This document shows, one piece after another, positions 23,156 to 37,101 of a DNA stretch of 64,000 nt. Both the position numbers and the translations under genes were made by a program. A model generated the notes under the pieces. The model saw only the letters and a list, made by a program, of their open reading frames with translations, was not told where the DNA came from and made no database searches. Every line of letters begins with the position of its first letter. The stretch's first letter is position 1. Location of the stretch: the NCBI GenBank assembly GCA_964017155.1, contig OZ024861.1, forward strand, positions 14,165,912 to 14,229,911. The letters run 5' to 3'. This stretch comes from Oasisia sp. SBJ-2009 (Eukaryota; Annelida; Polychaeta; Sabellida; Siboglinidae).

Positions 23156-26100
23156 GTATATGGTGCATACCACTCTTCGATGAGTTGTCTCAAAGTCTCA
23201 AGCAGCTTTCCACCTATGCCTAGGCAAATAGACGTTTGGACAGTATCTAATTTCACATTCGTACTGCTGAGCTTCAAACTACTACACTCAACGACAGAAG
23301 TTCCCTTCACTGTGTTGGCAATCTACTCTCTGCGATCTGGAACTCTAAAACGTCTTAACGGCGACGCCACGAGGGCTGTATGCAGGCTGCGCATAGATGT
23401 ATCTGAAGCATTATATGACATTCCATGCGATAAAAGACGTTCGTTCGCATACAGTCTAGATTTACTCTGTAGTGTAATACGCTTTATAGGACGTACAATG
23501 TGTGTAGCTAGCTCAACATTAATGATTATATGATGCGACCATTGCCTGTTAGTTGCTTTGTGGTTTCGTTTTCATATTGAACTGGCGACATGTCTGCTCT
23601 TTGGTTTCAGGTCTTCCTATTTGAGACCGACGTGTGAGCGACACAGACCGTCTGAGAATGAGACGCGCGAGTAGTGATGAACCCCACGCATGTATAGTAT
23701 ATCACTTCGTAGTTGTCTGGGTAGTTTGGAACAACCCTTGGTTTCTCGTATGGCTCTTCGCCATCGCTGTTATGTCTAGCCGTTGGCGTTACCTGTTTGT
23801 CGGCACAGCGCTCATGACACGGCCAAAGAGCTGGCCTGTTGGCACTGATCACTGTAGCATATGCTATTGTTTCCAAGGCAATGTAACAACATATGCATTC
23901 GAACTCCGTCACTACCTAGATACAAATCTGCGTGCCGAGATATGTGTGACTGCAATAAATATGGGTCTCAAAACATCGAATGATCTCTACACTTGTCTTT
24001 GAAGGAAGACATGTCAAATGCGTACCCTTGAGTTACACTATTGCAAAGAAAGAGGCACTTGTGTAGGTTGCCTTGGCATGCTGATTCCTAAGTATGCTGT
24101 TTCCAGTCGAGATGAATGCGTTGTGCTTGGTGTCATGACGGTCAAAGAATCATCTACTCACCTGTATTGAGTGGGTGTATGTGTACAAGCGATAATGTGT
24201 GTGGCATTCGCCGCGCGAATGGTGCTTATGCATATCAGTTTTAATATACTTTCCGCGGTGCGATCCCGGCCTCTTACACAAGTTTCGTTTCATGTGCATT
24301 ATTTTGCATCATATTTTGACATTGCGTATCTTGAAACACATCATATAGCGTGAACAATAGCTCGATCAATCGTCTGAGTAAAACGTTCCGATTGTGAGAA
24401 CTGCAACATCAAAACTAATGTCCACTCGCACTAGCTGTGATATATGTATCGATGTCATGCTATCGTTGATTTGATTCTCCCAGTGATCGGTCTACATTAT
24501 CATCTACCTCAACATGTTATATAAAACAAATAACTTGATAAAAACAACGCTTCACCCACTGTCGAATGACTGTTCCGCGCCGCCAATCTTCACATCATCG
24601 GGCCTGGTCGGTCAGTAATGCTGCCAGAAGTATTCGGCCACGTGTCGCTGTATCTTCACCGGGCGCAGACACCTGAGAAAAAACAATAAAAAAGCGTTAC
24701 AATGTGCACGGTGTCTAACAAAATTGAAAACAGCAGGCTCAACGCTTACATATGTCCACATTCCTTCACCCCACTGGCGTCAAAGACGCAAATCCCACCG
24801 CGATGCGGTCGAGATTACACTAAAGAAACTGGCATCTGTCGCCAGCATTCGGCTGCGCGGCAAAGTAATGGCGGCAAACCGGAAGACGCGCCACAACAAT
24901 ACCGTGACGTCACGACATTACGGCAGACGTGCCATTTTCGTTCCCGGCGACGTCAAATTTCAAGATGGCGACGCCTTTGATCTAAGCAAACTGGGGGGGG
25001 AGGCGCTTTCTTCCACGTTTACTTCGTTCTTTCAATGTTTTACTTGCGCTAGCTTATTTCGCAATAAGGTACACACATAGGACTACAGTTGTATTATGGT
25101 ACGACGGCCTGTGCGACATTCGGGTACTTTTTATGCACGATGCAAGTCAATGTGCGTGGCGTATAACACCGATTAGATTCAACAATGCCAGACTCTCTCC
25201 ATTGATTTTTAGACCAAATATATCAGGCCTGCTGCGTCCGCGCGTATTAAAACCACTGCACTACCCTACCCGCGCCTCTTGTAATGAAGTTTCAAACCTA
25301 GGAGCAATTGAGGTTGGCTTGCATTCTGCGCAAGTGCCTAATTCTTGTCGGAAATGGAACAGAATATTAATATTCGTGTTCTCATTCACCGTACACTGTA
25401 TATGGTGCATACCACTCTTCGATGAGTTGTCTCAAAGTCTCAAGCAGCTTTCCACCTATGCCTAGGCAAATAGACGTTTGGACAGTATCTAATTTCACAT
25501 TCGTACTGCTGAGCTTCAAACTACTACACTCAACGACAGAAGTTCCCTTCACTGTGTTGGCAATCTACTCTCTGCGATCTGGAACTCTAAAACGTCTTAA
25601 CGGCGACGCCACGAGGGCTGTATGCAGGCTGCGCATAGATGTATCTGAAGTATTATATGCCATTCCATGCGATAAAAGACGTTCGTTCGCATACAGTCTA
25701 GATTTACTCTGTAGTGTAATACGCTTTGTAGGACGTACAATGTGTGTAGCTAGCTCAACATCAATGATTATATGATGCGACCATTGCCTGTTAGTTGCTT
25801 TGTGGTTTCGTTTTCATATTGAACTGGCGACATGTCTGCTCTTTGGTTTCAGGTCTTCCTATTTGAGACCGACGTACGTGTGAGCGACACAGACCGTCTG
25901 AGAATGAGACGCGCGAGTAGTGATGAACCCCACGCATGTCTAGTATATCACTTCGTAGTTGTCTGGGTAGTTTGGAACAACCCTTGGTTTCTCGTATGGC
26001 TCTTCGCCATCGCTGTTATGTCTAGCCGTTGGCGTTACCTGTTTGTCGGCACAGCGCTCATGACACGGCCAAAGAGCTGGCCTGTTGGCACTGATCACTG

Positions 26101-26765
26101 TAGCATATGCTATTGTTTCCAAGGCAATGTAACAACATATGCATTCGAACTCCGTCACTACCTAGATACAAATCTGCGTGCCGAGATATGTGTGACTGCA
26201 ATAAATATGGGTCTTAAAACATCGAATGATCCTCTACACTTGTCTTTGAAGGAAGACATGTCAAATGCGTACCCTTGAGTTACACTATTGCAAAGAAAGA
26301 GGCACTTGTGTAGGTTGCCTTGGCGTGCTGTTTCCTAAGTATGCTGTTTCCAGTCGAGATGAATGCGTTGTGCTTGGTGTCATGACGGTCAAATAATCAT
26401 CTACTCACCTGTTTTGAGTGGGTGTATGTGTACAAGCGATAATGTGTGTGGCATTCGCCGCGCGAATGGTGCTTATGCATATCAGTTTTAATATACTTTC
26501 CGCGGTGCGATCCCGGCTTCTTACACAAGTTTCGTTTCATGTGCATTATTTTGCATCATATTTTGACATTGCGTATCTTGAAATACATCATATGTGTGGC
26601 GGTCTAGGAAAATGGGTCAGTTGGACAAAAAATCATTTGCTTTTTTTATTTCAGAAATGGAAATATACACTATTTACATATACTGTACTGTTTACCATAT
26701 TCAAATATTCCCACCAGAAGCAAAGTTACAGGAATTTAAAGAGGGCCCCTATCAGAAATTACTTA

Positions 26766-27418
26766 AGGAGAAAAACAAGTTTTAAAGTCGAGATTCATTT
26801 TTCACATGAAAACCACACATTGTGATGCATAACACAACAACTGTTGCAGTTACGTAATAAAGTCCTGTGAGGGAAATGTAGCTGCGTTCGTTACCTTTAC
26901 TGTACTGAAAACATTATCCAATTTTGATGGCTACTTTTAAAGTTACACAAAAATGAAACAGGAAACACGTCACCTTTGATTTCAGGAGAAAAACAAGTTT
27001 TAAAGTCGAGATTCATTCTTCACATGAACACCACACTTTATGCTGCATAACACAATAACTGTTGCAGTTACCTTATAAAGTTCTGTGAGGGAAATGTAGC
27101 TGTGTTTGTTACCTTTACTGTACTGAAAACATTATCCAACTTTGATGGCTACTTTTAAAGTTACACAAAAATTAAACAGGACAAACGTCACATTTGATTT
27201 CAGGAGAAAACCAAGTTTTAAAGTCGAGATTCATTCTTCTCATGAACACCACACTTTATGCTGCATAACACAATAACTGTTGCAGTTACCTTATAAAGTT
27301 CTGTGAGGGAAATGTACCTATGTTTGTTACCTTTGCTGTACTGAAAACATTATCCAATTGTGATGGAATTTTTTTAAGTTACACAAAATTAAACAGAACA
27401 CACGTCAAACTTGATTGC
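26766..27418 (+). repeat. 218-bp internal tandem repeat of the inverted-repeat element, copy 2
   Basis: Three units plus a stub, collinear with 9710-10362 at an offset of 17,056 bp. A few bases differ, for example CTTCACATGAAC here versus CTTCACCTGAAC in copy 1. Confidence 0.92.
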
Positions 27419-27612
27419 AGGAGAAAATGCCAAATTAAATGTTTACTGCTGTTTAATAACATGTCCAGTGTTATTACAACGAAATAAATGTAGATGTATA
27501 TCTTAGCTTTGAAATATTAAATTATCCAAATATTGTGGTTATTTAAAGAAACAGTGACAGTAGTTTAAAGAGTGGTCAAAAGTCATAGGTGTTTTTTCAG
27601 CAGAAATGTACA

Positions 27613-27768
27613 TTAATAATCAACACGCAAGCAAGAGGTAGCAAACTCTTCCACGAATATGTGGTTAGTTCTGAAAAGAACTGTTGTGTCTGGCTCTGAA
27701 AAGAGCGCCAGTGTGTTCAGACAACGAGCTATATCGTTCGGCTTCGGTCCGTCCATGGGCGCCGCCAT
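27613..27768 (-). CDS. Short exon-like ORF (51 codons) inside the inverted-repeat element, copy 2
   Basis: Same peptide and same AAAGATGGCGGC start context as the ORF at 10557-10712. Function is unknown and the coding status tentative. Confidence 0.3.
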   Translation of the reverse strand: MAAPMDGPKPNDIARCLNTLALFSEPDTTVLFRTNHIFVEEFATSCLRVDY

Positions 27769-28721
27769 CTTTGAATGTTCGTAGATCGTAAACACGAAAA
27801 GAAAATCGCAACGAAGCCTCTCTTTCCAACGGAATCCGCCCGAATAACGTTAAGAATTATGTACAGACACAAACTATAGCAACATCAAACTAAACTAAAA
27901 ACTAATCGAACTACTAAAACAACTCAAAAACAACTCAAATCCAACTTCCAACTTCCAACTTCCAACTACAAATCCGTTAACTTTCGCTGCGCACTCAAAT
28001 ATCTCACAACATATTCATGCGCGCTGCTGCTATGGAACCGCATGCTGAAAATAGCTTTCGAATGATATGCCACATATGGGCATAGAAACTTATGTCCTAG
28101 GTTGTATGCGATCGCAAAATAGTGCGAGTTTAATTTCAAAACGTTAGAACGTAGAACTATCGTCCAAGTTACAAAATCACCCAAAAATGCAACTTACACT
28201 TGGGCAATCGGGAAACTACTTGGTGAACGTATAAATAAGTATGTTAGCTAAAACATAGTAATGAAATCTAAAAATGGACCGACTGACCCAGAAACACCTT
28301 TACGGCGCGTTTACGGGCAAATACGCCTAGCGACTTCCGACCCATTATCCCAGACCGCCACACATATAGCGTGAACAATAGCTCGATCAATCGTCGGAGT
28401 AAAACGTTTCGATTTTGGGAACTGCAACATCAAAACTAATGTCCACTCGCACTAGCTGTGATATATGTATCGATGTCATGCTATCGTTGATTTGATTCTC
28501 CCAGTGATCGGCCTACATTATCATCTACCTCAACATGTTATATAAAAAAATAACTTGATAAAAACAACGCTTCACCCACTGTCGAATGACTGTTCCGCGT
28601 CGCCAATCTTCACATCATCGGGCCTGGTCGGTCAGTAGTGCTGCCAGAAGTATTCGGCCACGTGTCGCTGTATCTTCACCGGGCGTAGACACCTGAGAAA
28701 AAACAATAAAACAGCGTTACA

Positions 28722-30962
28722 ATGTGCACGGTGTCTAACAAAATTGAAAACAGCAGGCTCAATGCTTACATATGTCCACATTCCTTCACCCCACTGGCGT
28801 CAAAGACGCAAATCCCACCGCGATGCGGTCGAGATTACACTAAAGAAACTGGCATCTGTCGCCAGCATTCGGCTGCGCGGCAAAGTAATGGCGGCAAACC
28901 GGAAGACGCGCCACAACAATACCGTGACGTCACGACATTACGGCAGACGTGCCATTTTCGTTCCCGGCGACGTCAAATTTCAAGATGGCGACGCCTTTGA
29001 TATAAGCAAACTTGGGGGGGAGGCGCTTTCTTCCACTTTTACTTCGTTCTTTCAATGTTTTACTTGCGCTAGCTTATTTCGCAATAAGGTACACACATAG
29101 GACTACAGTTGTATTATGGTACGACGGCCTGTGCGACATTCGGGTACTTTTTATGCACGATGCAAGTCAATGTGCGTGGCGTATAACACCGATTAGATTC
29201 AACAATGCCAGACTCTCTCCATTGATTTTTAGACCAAATATATCAGGCCTGCTGGTCCGCGCGTATTAAAACCACTGCACTACCCTACCCGCGCCTCTTG
29301 TAATGAAGTTTCAAACCTAGGAGCAATTGAGGTTGGCTTGCATTCTGCGCAAGTGCCTAATTCTTGTCGGAAATGGAACAGAATATTCATATTCGTGTTC
29401 TCATTCACAGTAGACTGTATATGGTGCATACCACTCTTCGATGAGTTGTCTCAAAGTCGCAAGCAGCTTTCCACCTATGCCTAGGCAAATAGACGTTTGG
29501 ACAGTATCTAATTTCACATTCGTACTGCTGAGCTTCAAACTACTACACTCATCGACAGAAGTTCCCTTCACTGTGTTGGCAATCTACTCTCTGCGATCTG
29601 GAACTCTAAAACGTCTTAACGGCGACGCCACGAGGGCTGTATGCAGGCTGCGCATAGATGTATCTGAAGCATTATATGACATTCCATGCGATAAAAGACG
29701 TTCGTTCGCATACAGTCTAGATTTACTCTGTAGTGTAATACGCTTTATAGGACGTACAATGTGTGTAGCTAGCTCAACATCAATGATTATATGATGCGAC
29801 CATTGCCTGTTAGTTGCTTTGTGGTTTCGTTTTCATATTGAACTGGCGACATGTCTGCTCTTTGGTTTCAGGTCTTCCTATTTGAGACCGACGTGTGAGC
29901 GACACAGACCGTCTGAGAATGAGACGCGCGAGTAGTGATGAACCCCACGCATGTCTAGTATATCACTTCGTAGTTGTCTGGGTAGTTTGGAACAACCCTT
30001 GGTTTCTCGCATGGCTCTTCGCCATCGCTGTTATGTCTAGCCGTTGGCGTTACCTGTTTGTCGGCACAGCGCTCATGACACGGCCAAAGAGCTGGCCTGT
30101 TGGCACTGATCACTGTAGCATATGCTATTGTTTCCAAGGCAATGTAACAACATATGCATTCGAACTCCGTCACTACCTAGATACAAATCTGCGTGCCGAG
30201 ATATGTGTGACTGCAATAAATATGGGTCTCAAAACATCAAATGATCTCTACACTTGTCTTTGAAGGAAGACATGTCAAATGCGTACCCTTGAGTTACACT
30301 ATTGCAAAGAAAGAGGCACTTGTGTAGGTTGCCTTGGCATGCTGATTCCTAAGTATGCTGTTTCCAGTCGAGATGAATGCGTTGTGCTTGGTGTCATGAC
30401 GGTCAAAGAATCATCTACTCACCTGTATTGAGTGGGTGTATGTGTACAAGCGATAATGTGTGTGGCATTCGCCGCGCGAATGGTGCTTATGCATATCAGT
30501 TTTAATATACTTTCCGCGGTGCGATCCCGGCCTCTTACACAAGTTTCGTTTCATGTGCATTATTTTGCATCATATTTTGACATTGCGTATCTTGAAATAC
30601 ATCATATAGCGTGAACAACAGCTCGATCAATCGTCTGAGTAAAACGTTTCGATTGTGAGAACTGCAACATCAAAACTAATGTCCACTCGCACTAGCTGTG
30701 ATATATGTATCGATGTCATGCTATCGTTGATTTGATTCTCCCAGAGATCGGCCTACATTATCATCTACCTCAACATGTTATATAAAAAAAATAACTTGAT
30801 AAAAACAACGCTTCACCCACTGTCGAATGACTGTTCCGCGTCGCCAATCTTCACATCATCGGGCCTGGTCGGTCAGTAATGCTGCCAGAAGTATTCGGCC
30901 ACGTGTCGCTGTATCTTCACCGGGCGCAGACACCTGAGAAAAAACAATAAAAAAGCGTTACA
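28722..30962 (+). repeat. Satellite monomer 11, type C
   Basis: Plain 2241-bp monomer with full type C markers, G-run of 7 and CAGAGATCGG at its tail. It directly follows a type B monomer, as monomers 5 and 14 do. Confidence 0.94.
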
Positions 30963-31618
30963 ATGTGCACGGTGTCTAACAAAATTGAAAACAGCAGGCT
31001 CAATGCTTACATATGTCCACATTCCTTCACCCCACTGGCGTCAAAGACGCAAATCCCACCGCGATGCGGTCGAGATTACACTAAAGAAACTGGCATCTGT
31101 CGCCAGCATTCGGCTGCGCGGCAAAGTAATGGCGGCAAACCGGAAGACGCGCCACAACAATACCGTGACGTCACGACATTACGGCAGACGTGCCATTTTC
31201 GTTCCCGGCGACGTCAAATTTCAAGATGGCGACGCCTTTGATCTAAGCAAACTGGGGGGGGGGGGAGGCGCTTTCTTCCACGTTTACTTCGTTCTTTCAA
31301 TGTTTTACTTGCGCTAGCTTATTTCGCAATAAGGTACACACATAGGACTACAGTTGTATTATGGTACGACGGCCTGTGCGACATTCGGGTACTTTTTATG
31401 CACGATGCAAGTCAATGTGCGTGGCGTATAACACCGATTAGATTCAACAATGCCAGACTCTCTCCATTGATTTTTAGACCAAATATATCAGGCCTGCTGC
31501 GTCCGTGCGTATTAAAACCACTGCACTACCCTATCCGCGCCTCTTGTAATGAAGTTTCAAACCTAGGAGCAATTGAGGTTGGCTTGCATTGTGCGCAAGT
31601 GCCTAATTCTTGTCGGAA

Positions 31619-33352
31619 ATGGAACAGAATATTCATATTCGTGTTCTCATTCACAGTACACTGTATTGTATTCAAACACAAATTGCAGCAATGCATGAAT
31701 CGGGATCCCACGATTGGTGGAAGCATATGAAAACAATAATGGGACTTAAAACAAATGGCAATTCATGCATGCAAGGTATAGCTAACAAAACAACGGATGG
31801 TGATTGTGGCTTACTGGCCAATACAATGAATGATTTCTTTGTGTCTGTGAGTGACCATTTGCCTCGGTTAAATAAGAACCACAAGGTGTTCGACGTTAAC
31901 GAGAAACTGCCGGATCAGTATGTGATAAGCGTATATACTACGTTTAAAGCTTTGGAGAGTGTTAAAGCCAACAAGGCTACTGGGCCTGACAACATCCCTG
32001 CATGGGTGTTAAGAAACTATGCAAATGTTCTCGCCCCTCCATTAACTGCTATTTTTAACAATTCACTAAGAAAAGGTGTACTCCCTATGGAATGGAAAAT
32101 GGCCAATGTAATACCGTTGCCAAAAACAAGCCCCCCTGTGTCGATTGAAAAAGACATTAGACCAATTTCACTAACTCCAATAGCTGCCAAGGTGTTTGAA
32201 TCAATAATAATGAAATGGGTGGATGAAACAATTGAAGGTGAAATTGATGCTAAGCAATTTGGAGGAATTAGCGGAACGTCCACAACAGATGTTCTTGTCG
32301 AACTGGTTCATATGTGGTATAAGGCGACAGATAAATTGAATTCTTATGTCAGAGTTGTAATGCTAGACTTTAGCAAAGCGTTTGATCTTATTAATCATCA
32401 TTTGTTGCTAGATAAGCTACAATCGTATGGGTTGCCCGCACATATTTTAAGATGGATGGCAACATTTCTATTAGACAGAACTCAACGAGTAAAAATAGGA
32501 AATGAATATTCCCATTCTGGTCATCCCAATGGGGGAGTACCGCAAGGGACATTGTCTGGACCTAAATGTTTCCTTGTTTACATAAATGATTTAAGAACGA
32601 CTGTTCCACAATATAAGTATGTAGATGATAGTACGTTATTTGAAATATGCGACAGAAAGGGTGTATCTGTTATACAAGGGTCGGTTGATATTGCTGCTAG
32701 ATGGACAGAAAAGAATGACATGAAAATTAATTCCGAAAAATCAAAAGAAATAATCATTAGTTTTGCACAAGATGGCAATTTCAGAAGCACTATCCCGAAT
32801 ATAAAAATTGATGGGAGGGATGTAGCACAAGTTTGCCATGCCAAACTATTAGGTGTGACCATTTCTCAGGATCTGACATGGAACAAACACGTAGATACTA
32901 TTGTGAAAAAAGCTGGTAAACGCTTGTACATGTTATATCAGTTAAAGCGCGCAGGGATTACACAGAAAGATCTGGTCAGTGTATATGTTAGTGTGGTGAG
33001 ACCAGTTCTAGAATATGCATGTCCTGTATGGCACACTAACTTGCCCCAATATTTGTCTGACAATATTGAAGTTATACAAAAAAGGGCATTAAAATGTATT
33101 TTTCCTGGATTGGGTTACGCGGAGATACTAAGACGTGTTAACCTGGATACGTTGAATGTAAGACGGGAGAGCATTTGTCAAAAATATTTTGATAAAATTA
33201 AAGTCGGCACACATAGATTAAATTATCTGCTGCCTGACAAAAGACATACCGAGTATAATATTAGACAAGAAAATGTGTACCCGTTACCAGTTACTAGAAC
33301 GAATAGATTCCGTAACTCCTTTATACCGTGGGCTTTATACAACTGTCAGTAA
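31619..33352 (+). CDS. Reverse transcriptase fragment of a non-LTR retrotransposon, copy 3
   Basis: Intact 577-codon frame. It differs from the majority by Gln331 in place of Leu, three residues before the YVDD catalytic motif (334-337). Whether this is tolerated is unknown. Other motifs are as in copy 1; the endonuclease is missing. Confidence 0.85.
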   Translation: MEQNIHIRVLIHSTLYCIQTQIAAMHESGSHDWWKHMKTIMGLKTNGNSCMQGIANKTTDGDCGLLANTMNDFFVSVSDHLPRLNKNHKVFDVNEKLPDQYVISVYTTFKALESVKANKATGPDNIPAWVLRNYANVLAPPLTAIFNNSLRKGVLPMEWKMANVIPLPKTSPPVSIEKDIRPISLTPIAAKVFESIIMKWVDETIEGEIDAKQFGGISGTSTTDVLVELVHMWYKATDKLNSYVRVVMLDFSKAFDLINHHLLLDKLQSYGLPAHILRWMATFLLDRTQRVKIGNEYSHSGHPNGGVPQGTLSGPKCFLVYINDLRTTVPQYKYVDDSTLFEICDRKGVSVIQGSVDIAARWTEKNDMKINSEKSKEIIISFAQDGNFRSTIPNIKIDGRDVAQVCHAKLLGVTISQDLTWNKHVDTIVKKAGKRLYMLYQLKRAGITQKDLVSVYVSVVRPVLEYACPVWHTNLPQYLSDNIEVIQKRALKCIFPGLGYAEILRRVNLDTLNVRRESICQKYFDKIKVGTHRLNYLLPDKRHTEYNIRQENVYPLPVTRTNRFRNSFIPWALYNCQ

Positions 33353-33492
33353 AAAGGTTATTAGTACGGTATGATTTGCGGTATCAAATGTATTTCTATT
33401 GTATTTGTATGATGTTTTGATGAGTCAATTGTAACCTATTGTAATGTCAATCCAACTCAGTTGAGTTGCTAATAAAACTTATGTTATTATTA
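31667..33492 (+). mobile_element. 5'-truncated non-LTR retrotransposon, copy 3
   Basis: Same ends and same GTAT duplication as the other copies. 1826 bp. Confidence 0.92.
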
Positions 33493-36400
33493 GTATATGG
33501 TGCATACCACTCTTCGATGAGTTGTCTCAAAGTCTCAAGCAGCTTTCCACCTATGCCTAGGCAAATAGACGTTTGGACAGTATCTAATTTCACATTCGTA
33601 CTGCTGAGCTTCAAACTACTACACTCAACGACAGAAGTTCCCTTCACTGTGTTGGCAATCTACTCTCTGCGATCTGGAACTCTAAAACGTCTTAACGGCG
33701 ACGCCACGAGGGCTGTATGCAGGCTGCGCATAGATGTATCTGAAGCATTATATGACATTCCATGCGATAAAAGACGTTCGTTCGCATACAGTCTAGATTT
33801 ACTCTGTAGTGTAATACGCTTTATAGGACGTACAATGTGTGTAGCTAGCTCAACATTAATGATTATATGATGCGACCATTGCCTGTTAGTTGCTTTGTGG
33901 TTTCGTTTTCATATTGAACTGGCGACATGTCTGCTCTTTGGTTTCAGGTCTTCCTATTTGAGACCGACGTGTGAGCGACACAGACCGTCTGAGAATGAGA
34001 CGCGCGAGTAGTGATGAACCCCACGCATGTATAGTATATCACTTCGTAGTTGTCTGGGTAGTTTGGAACAACCCTTGGTTTCTCGTATGGCTCTTCGCCA
34101 TCGCTGTTATGTCTAGCCGTTGGCGTTACCTGTTTGTCGGCACAGCGCTCATGACACGGCCAAAGAGCTGGCCTGTTGGCACTGATCACTGTAGCATATG
34201 CTATTGTTTCCAAGGCAATGTAACAACATATGCATTCGAACTCCGTCACTACCTAGATACAAATCTGCGTGCCGAGATATGTGTGACTGCAATAAATATG
34301 GGTCTCAAAACATCGAATGATCTCTACACTTGTCTTTGAAGGAAGACATGTCAAATGCGTACCCTTGAGTTACACTATTGCAAAGAAAGAGGCACTTGTG
34401 TAGGTTGCCTTGGCATGCTGATTCCTAAGTATGCTGTTTCCAGTCGAGATGAATGCGTTGTGCTTGGTGTCATGACGGTCAAAGAATCATCTACTCACCT
34501 GTATTGAGTGGGTGTATGTGTACAAGCGATAATGTGTGTGGCATTCGCCGCGCGAATGGTGCTTATGCATATCAGTTTTAATATACTTTCCGCGGTGCGA
34601 TCCCGGCCTCTTACACAAGTTTCGTTTCATGTGCATTATTTTGCATCATATTTTGACATTGCGTATCTTGAAACACATCATATAGCGTGAACAATAGCTC
34701 GATCAATCGTCTGAGTAAAACGTTCCGATTGTGAGAACTGCAACATCAAAACTAATGTCCACTCGCACTAGCTGTGATATATGTATCGATGTCATGCTAT
34801 CGTTGATTTGATTCTCCCAGTGATCGGTCTACATTATCATCTACCTCAACATGTTATATAAAACAAATAACTTGATAAAAACAACGCTTCACCCACTGTC
34901 GAATGACTGTTCCGCGCCGCCAATCTTCACATCATCGGGCCTGGTCGGTCAGTAATGCTGCCAGAAGTATTCGGCCACGTGTCGCTGTATCTTCACCGGG
35001 CGCAGACACCTGAGAAAAAACAATAAAAAAGCGTTACAATGTGCACGGTGTCTAACAAAATTGAAAACAGCAGGCTCAACGCTTACATATGTCCACATTC
35101 CTTCACCCCACTGGCGTCAAAGACGCAAATCCCACCGCGATGCGGTCGAGATTACACTAAAGAAACTGGCATCTGTCGCCAGCATTCGGCTGCGCGGCAA
35201 AGTAATGGCGGCAAACCGGAAGACGCGCCACAACAATACCGTGACGTCACGACATTACGGCAGACGTGCCATTTTCGTTCCCGGCGACGTCAAATTTCAA
35301 GATGGCGACGCCTTTGATCTAAGCAAACTGGGGGGGGAGGCGCTTTCTTCCACGTTTACTTCGTTCTTTCAATGTTTTACTTGCGCTAGCTTATTTCGCA
35401 ATAAGGTACACACATAGGACTACAGTTGTATTATGGTACGACGGCCTGTGCGACATTCGGGTACTTTTTATGCACGATGCAAGTCAATGTGCGTGGCGTA
35501 TAACACCGATTAGATTCAACAATGCCAGACTCTCTCCATTGATTTTTAGACCAAATATATCAGGCCTGCTGCGTCCGCGCGTATTAAAACCACTGCACTA
35601 CCCTACCCGCGCCTCTTGTAATGAAGTTTCAAACCTAGGAGCAATTGAGGTTGGCTTGCATTCTGCGCAAGTGCCTAATTCTTGTCGGAAATGGAACAGA
35701 ATATTAATATTCGTGTTCTCATTCACCGTACACTGTATATGGTGCATACCACTCTTCGATGAGTTGTCTCAAAGTCTCAAGCAGCTTTCCACCTATGCCT
35801 AGGCAAATAGACGTTTGGACAGTATCTAATTTCACATTCGTACTGCTGAGCTTCAAACTACTACACTCAACGACAGAAGTTCCCTTCACTGTGTTGGCAA
35901 TCTACTCTCTGCGATCTGGAACTCTAAAACGTCTTAACGGCGACGCCACGAGGGCTGTATGCAGGCTGCGCATAGATGTATCTGAAGTATTATATGCCAT
36001 TCCATGCGATAAAAGACGTTCGTTCGCATACAGTCTAGATTTACTCTGTAGTGTAATACGCTTTGTAGGACGTACAATGTGTGTAGCTAGCTCAACATCA
36101 ATGATTATATGATGCGACCATTGCCTGTTAGTTGCTTTGTGGTTTCGTTTTCATATTGAACTGGCGACATGTCTGCTCTTTGGTTTCAGGTCTTCCTATT
36201 TGAGACCGACGTACGTGTGAGCGACACAGACCGTCTGAGAATGAGACGCGCGAGTAGTGATGAACCCCACGCATGTCTAGTATATCACTTCGTAGTTGTC
36301 TGGGTAGTTTGGAACAACCCTTGGTTTCTCGTATGGCTCTTCGCCATCGCTGTTATGTCTAGCCGTTGGCGTTACCTGTTTGTCGGCACAGCGCTCATGA

Positions 36401-37101
36401 CACGGCCAAAGAGCTGGCCTGTTGGCACTGATCACTGTAGCATATGCTATTGTTTCCAAGGCAATGTAACAACATATGCATTCGAACTCCGTCACTACCT
36501 AGATACAAATCTGCGTGCCGAGATATGTGTGACTGCAATAAATATGGGTCTCAAAACATCGAATGATCCTCTACACTTGTCTTTGAAGGAAGTCATGTCA
36601 AATGCGTACCCTTGAGTTACACTATTGCAAAGAAAGAGGCACTTGTGTAGGTTGCCTTGGCGTGCTGTTTCCTAAGTATGCTGTTTCCAGTCGAGATGAA
36701 TGCGTTGTGCTTGGTGTCATGACGGTCAAATAATCATCTACTCACCTGTTTTGAGTGGGTGTATGTGTACAAGCGATAATGTGTGTGGCATTCGCCGCGC
36801 GAATGGTGCTTATGCATATCAGTTTTAATATACTTTCCGCGGTGCGATCCCGGCTTCTTACACAAGTTTCGTTTCATGTGCATTATTTTGCATCATATTT
36901 TGACATTGCGTATCTTGAAATACATCATATGTGTGGCGGTCTAGGAAAATGGGTCAGTTGGACAAAAAATCATTTGCTTTTTTATTTCAGAAATGGAAAT
37001 ATACACTATTTACATATACTGTACTGTTTACCATATTCAAATATTCCCACCAGAAGCAAAGTTACAGGAATTTAAAGAGGGCCCCTATCAGAAATTACTT
37101 A

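Larger units (their letters stand above)
20631..24701 (+). repeat. Satellite monomer 9, type A
   Basis: The monomer is 4071 bp with the retrotransposon and G-run of 7, collinear with monomer 3 at an offset of 17,057 bp. It carries CAACATTAATGATT near 23513-23526, shared only with monomer 12. Its tail has the A-type GAAACACATC, CGGTCTACAT and TAAAACAAAT variants. Confidence 0.95.
26594..28363. mobile_element. DNA-transposon-like element with terminal inverted repeats, copy 2
   Basis: 1770 bp with the same termini and same ATAT (or TA) flanks as copy 1. It has three CTTCCAA units near 27942-27966, versus two in copy 1, which explains the 7-bp length difference. No transposase frame. Confidence 0.85.
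24702..28721 (+). repeat. Satellite monomer 10, type B
   Basis: The monomer is 4020 bp with the inverted-repeat element. It has the type B markers, G-run of 8, and ATTCACCGTAC near 25384-25394, shared only with monomer 13. Confidence 0.94.
20631..30962 (+). repeat. Higher-order repeat A-B-C, copy 2 (10.33 kb)
   Basis: Three-monomer block of retrotransposon monomer, inverted-repeat-element monomer and type C monomer, 10,332 bp. It matches 3574-13900 (10,327 bp) and 30963-41301 (10,339 bp) in order and in nearly all sequence. Variants private to copies 2 and 3, such as CAACATTAATG in A and CACCGTAC in B, show that these two blocks are closer to each other than to copy 1. Confidence 0.9.
30963..35038 (+). 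repeat. Satellite monomer 12, type A
   Basis: The monomer is 4076 bp with the retrotransposon. G-run of 12 versus 7 in monomer 9, although the two otherwise share private variants, so the G-run changes faster than the rest. CAACATTAATG near 33850 is shared with monomer 9. Confidence 0.95.
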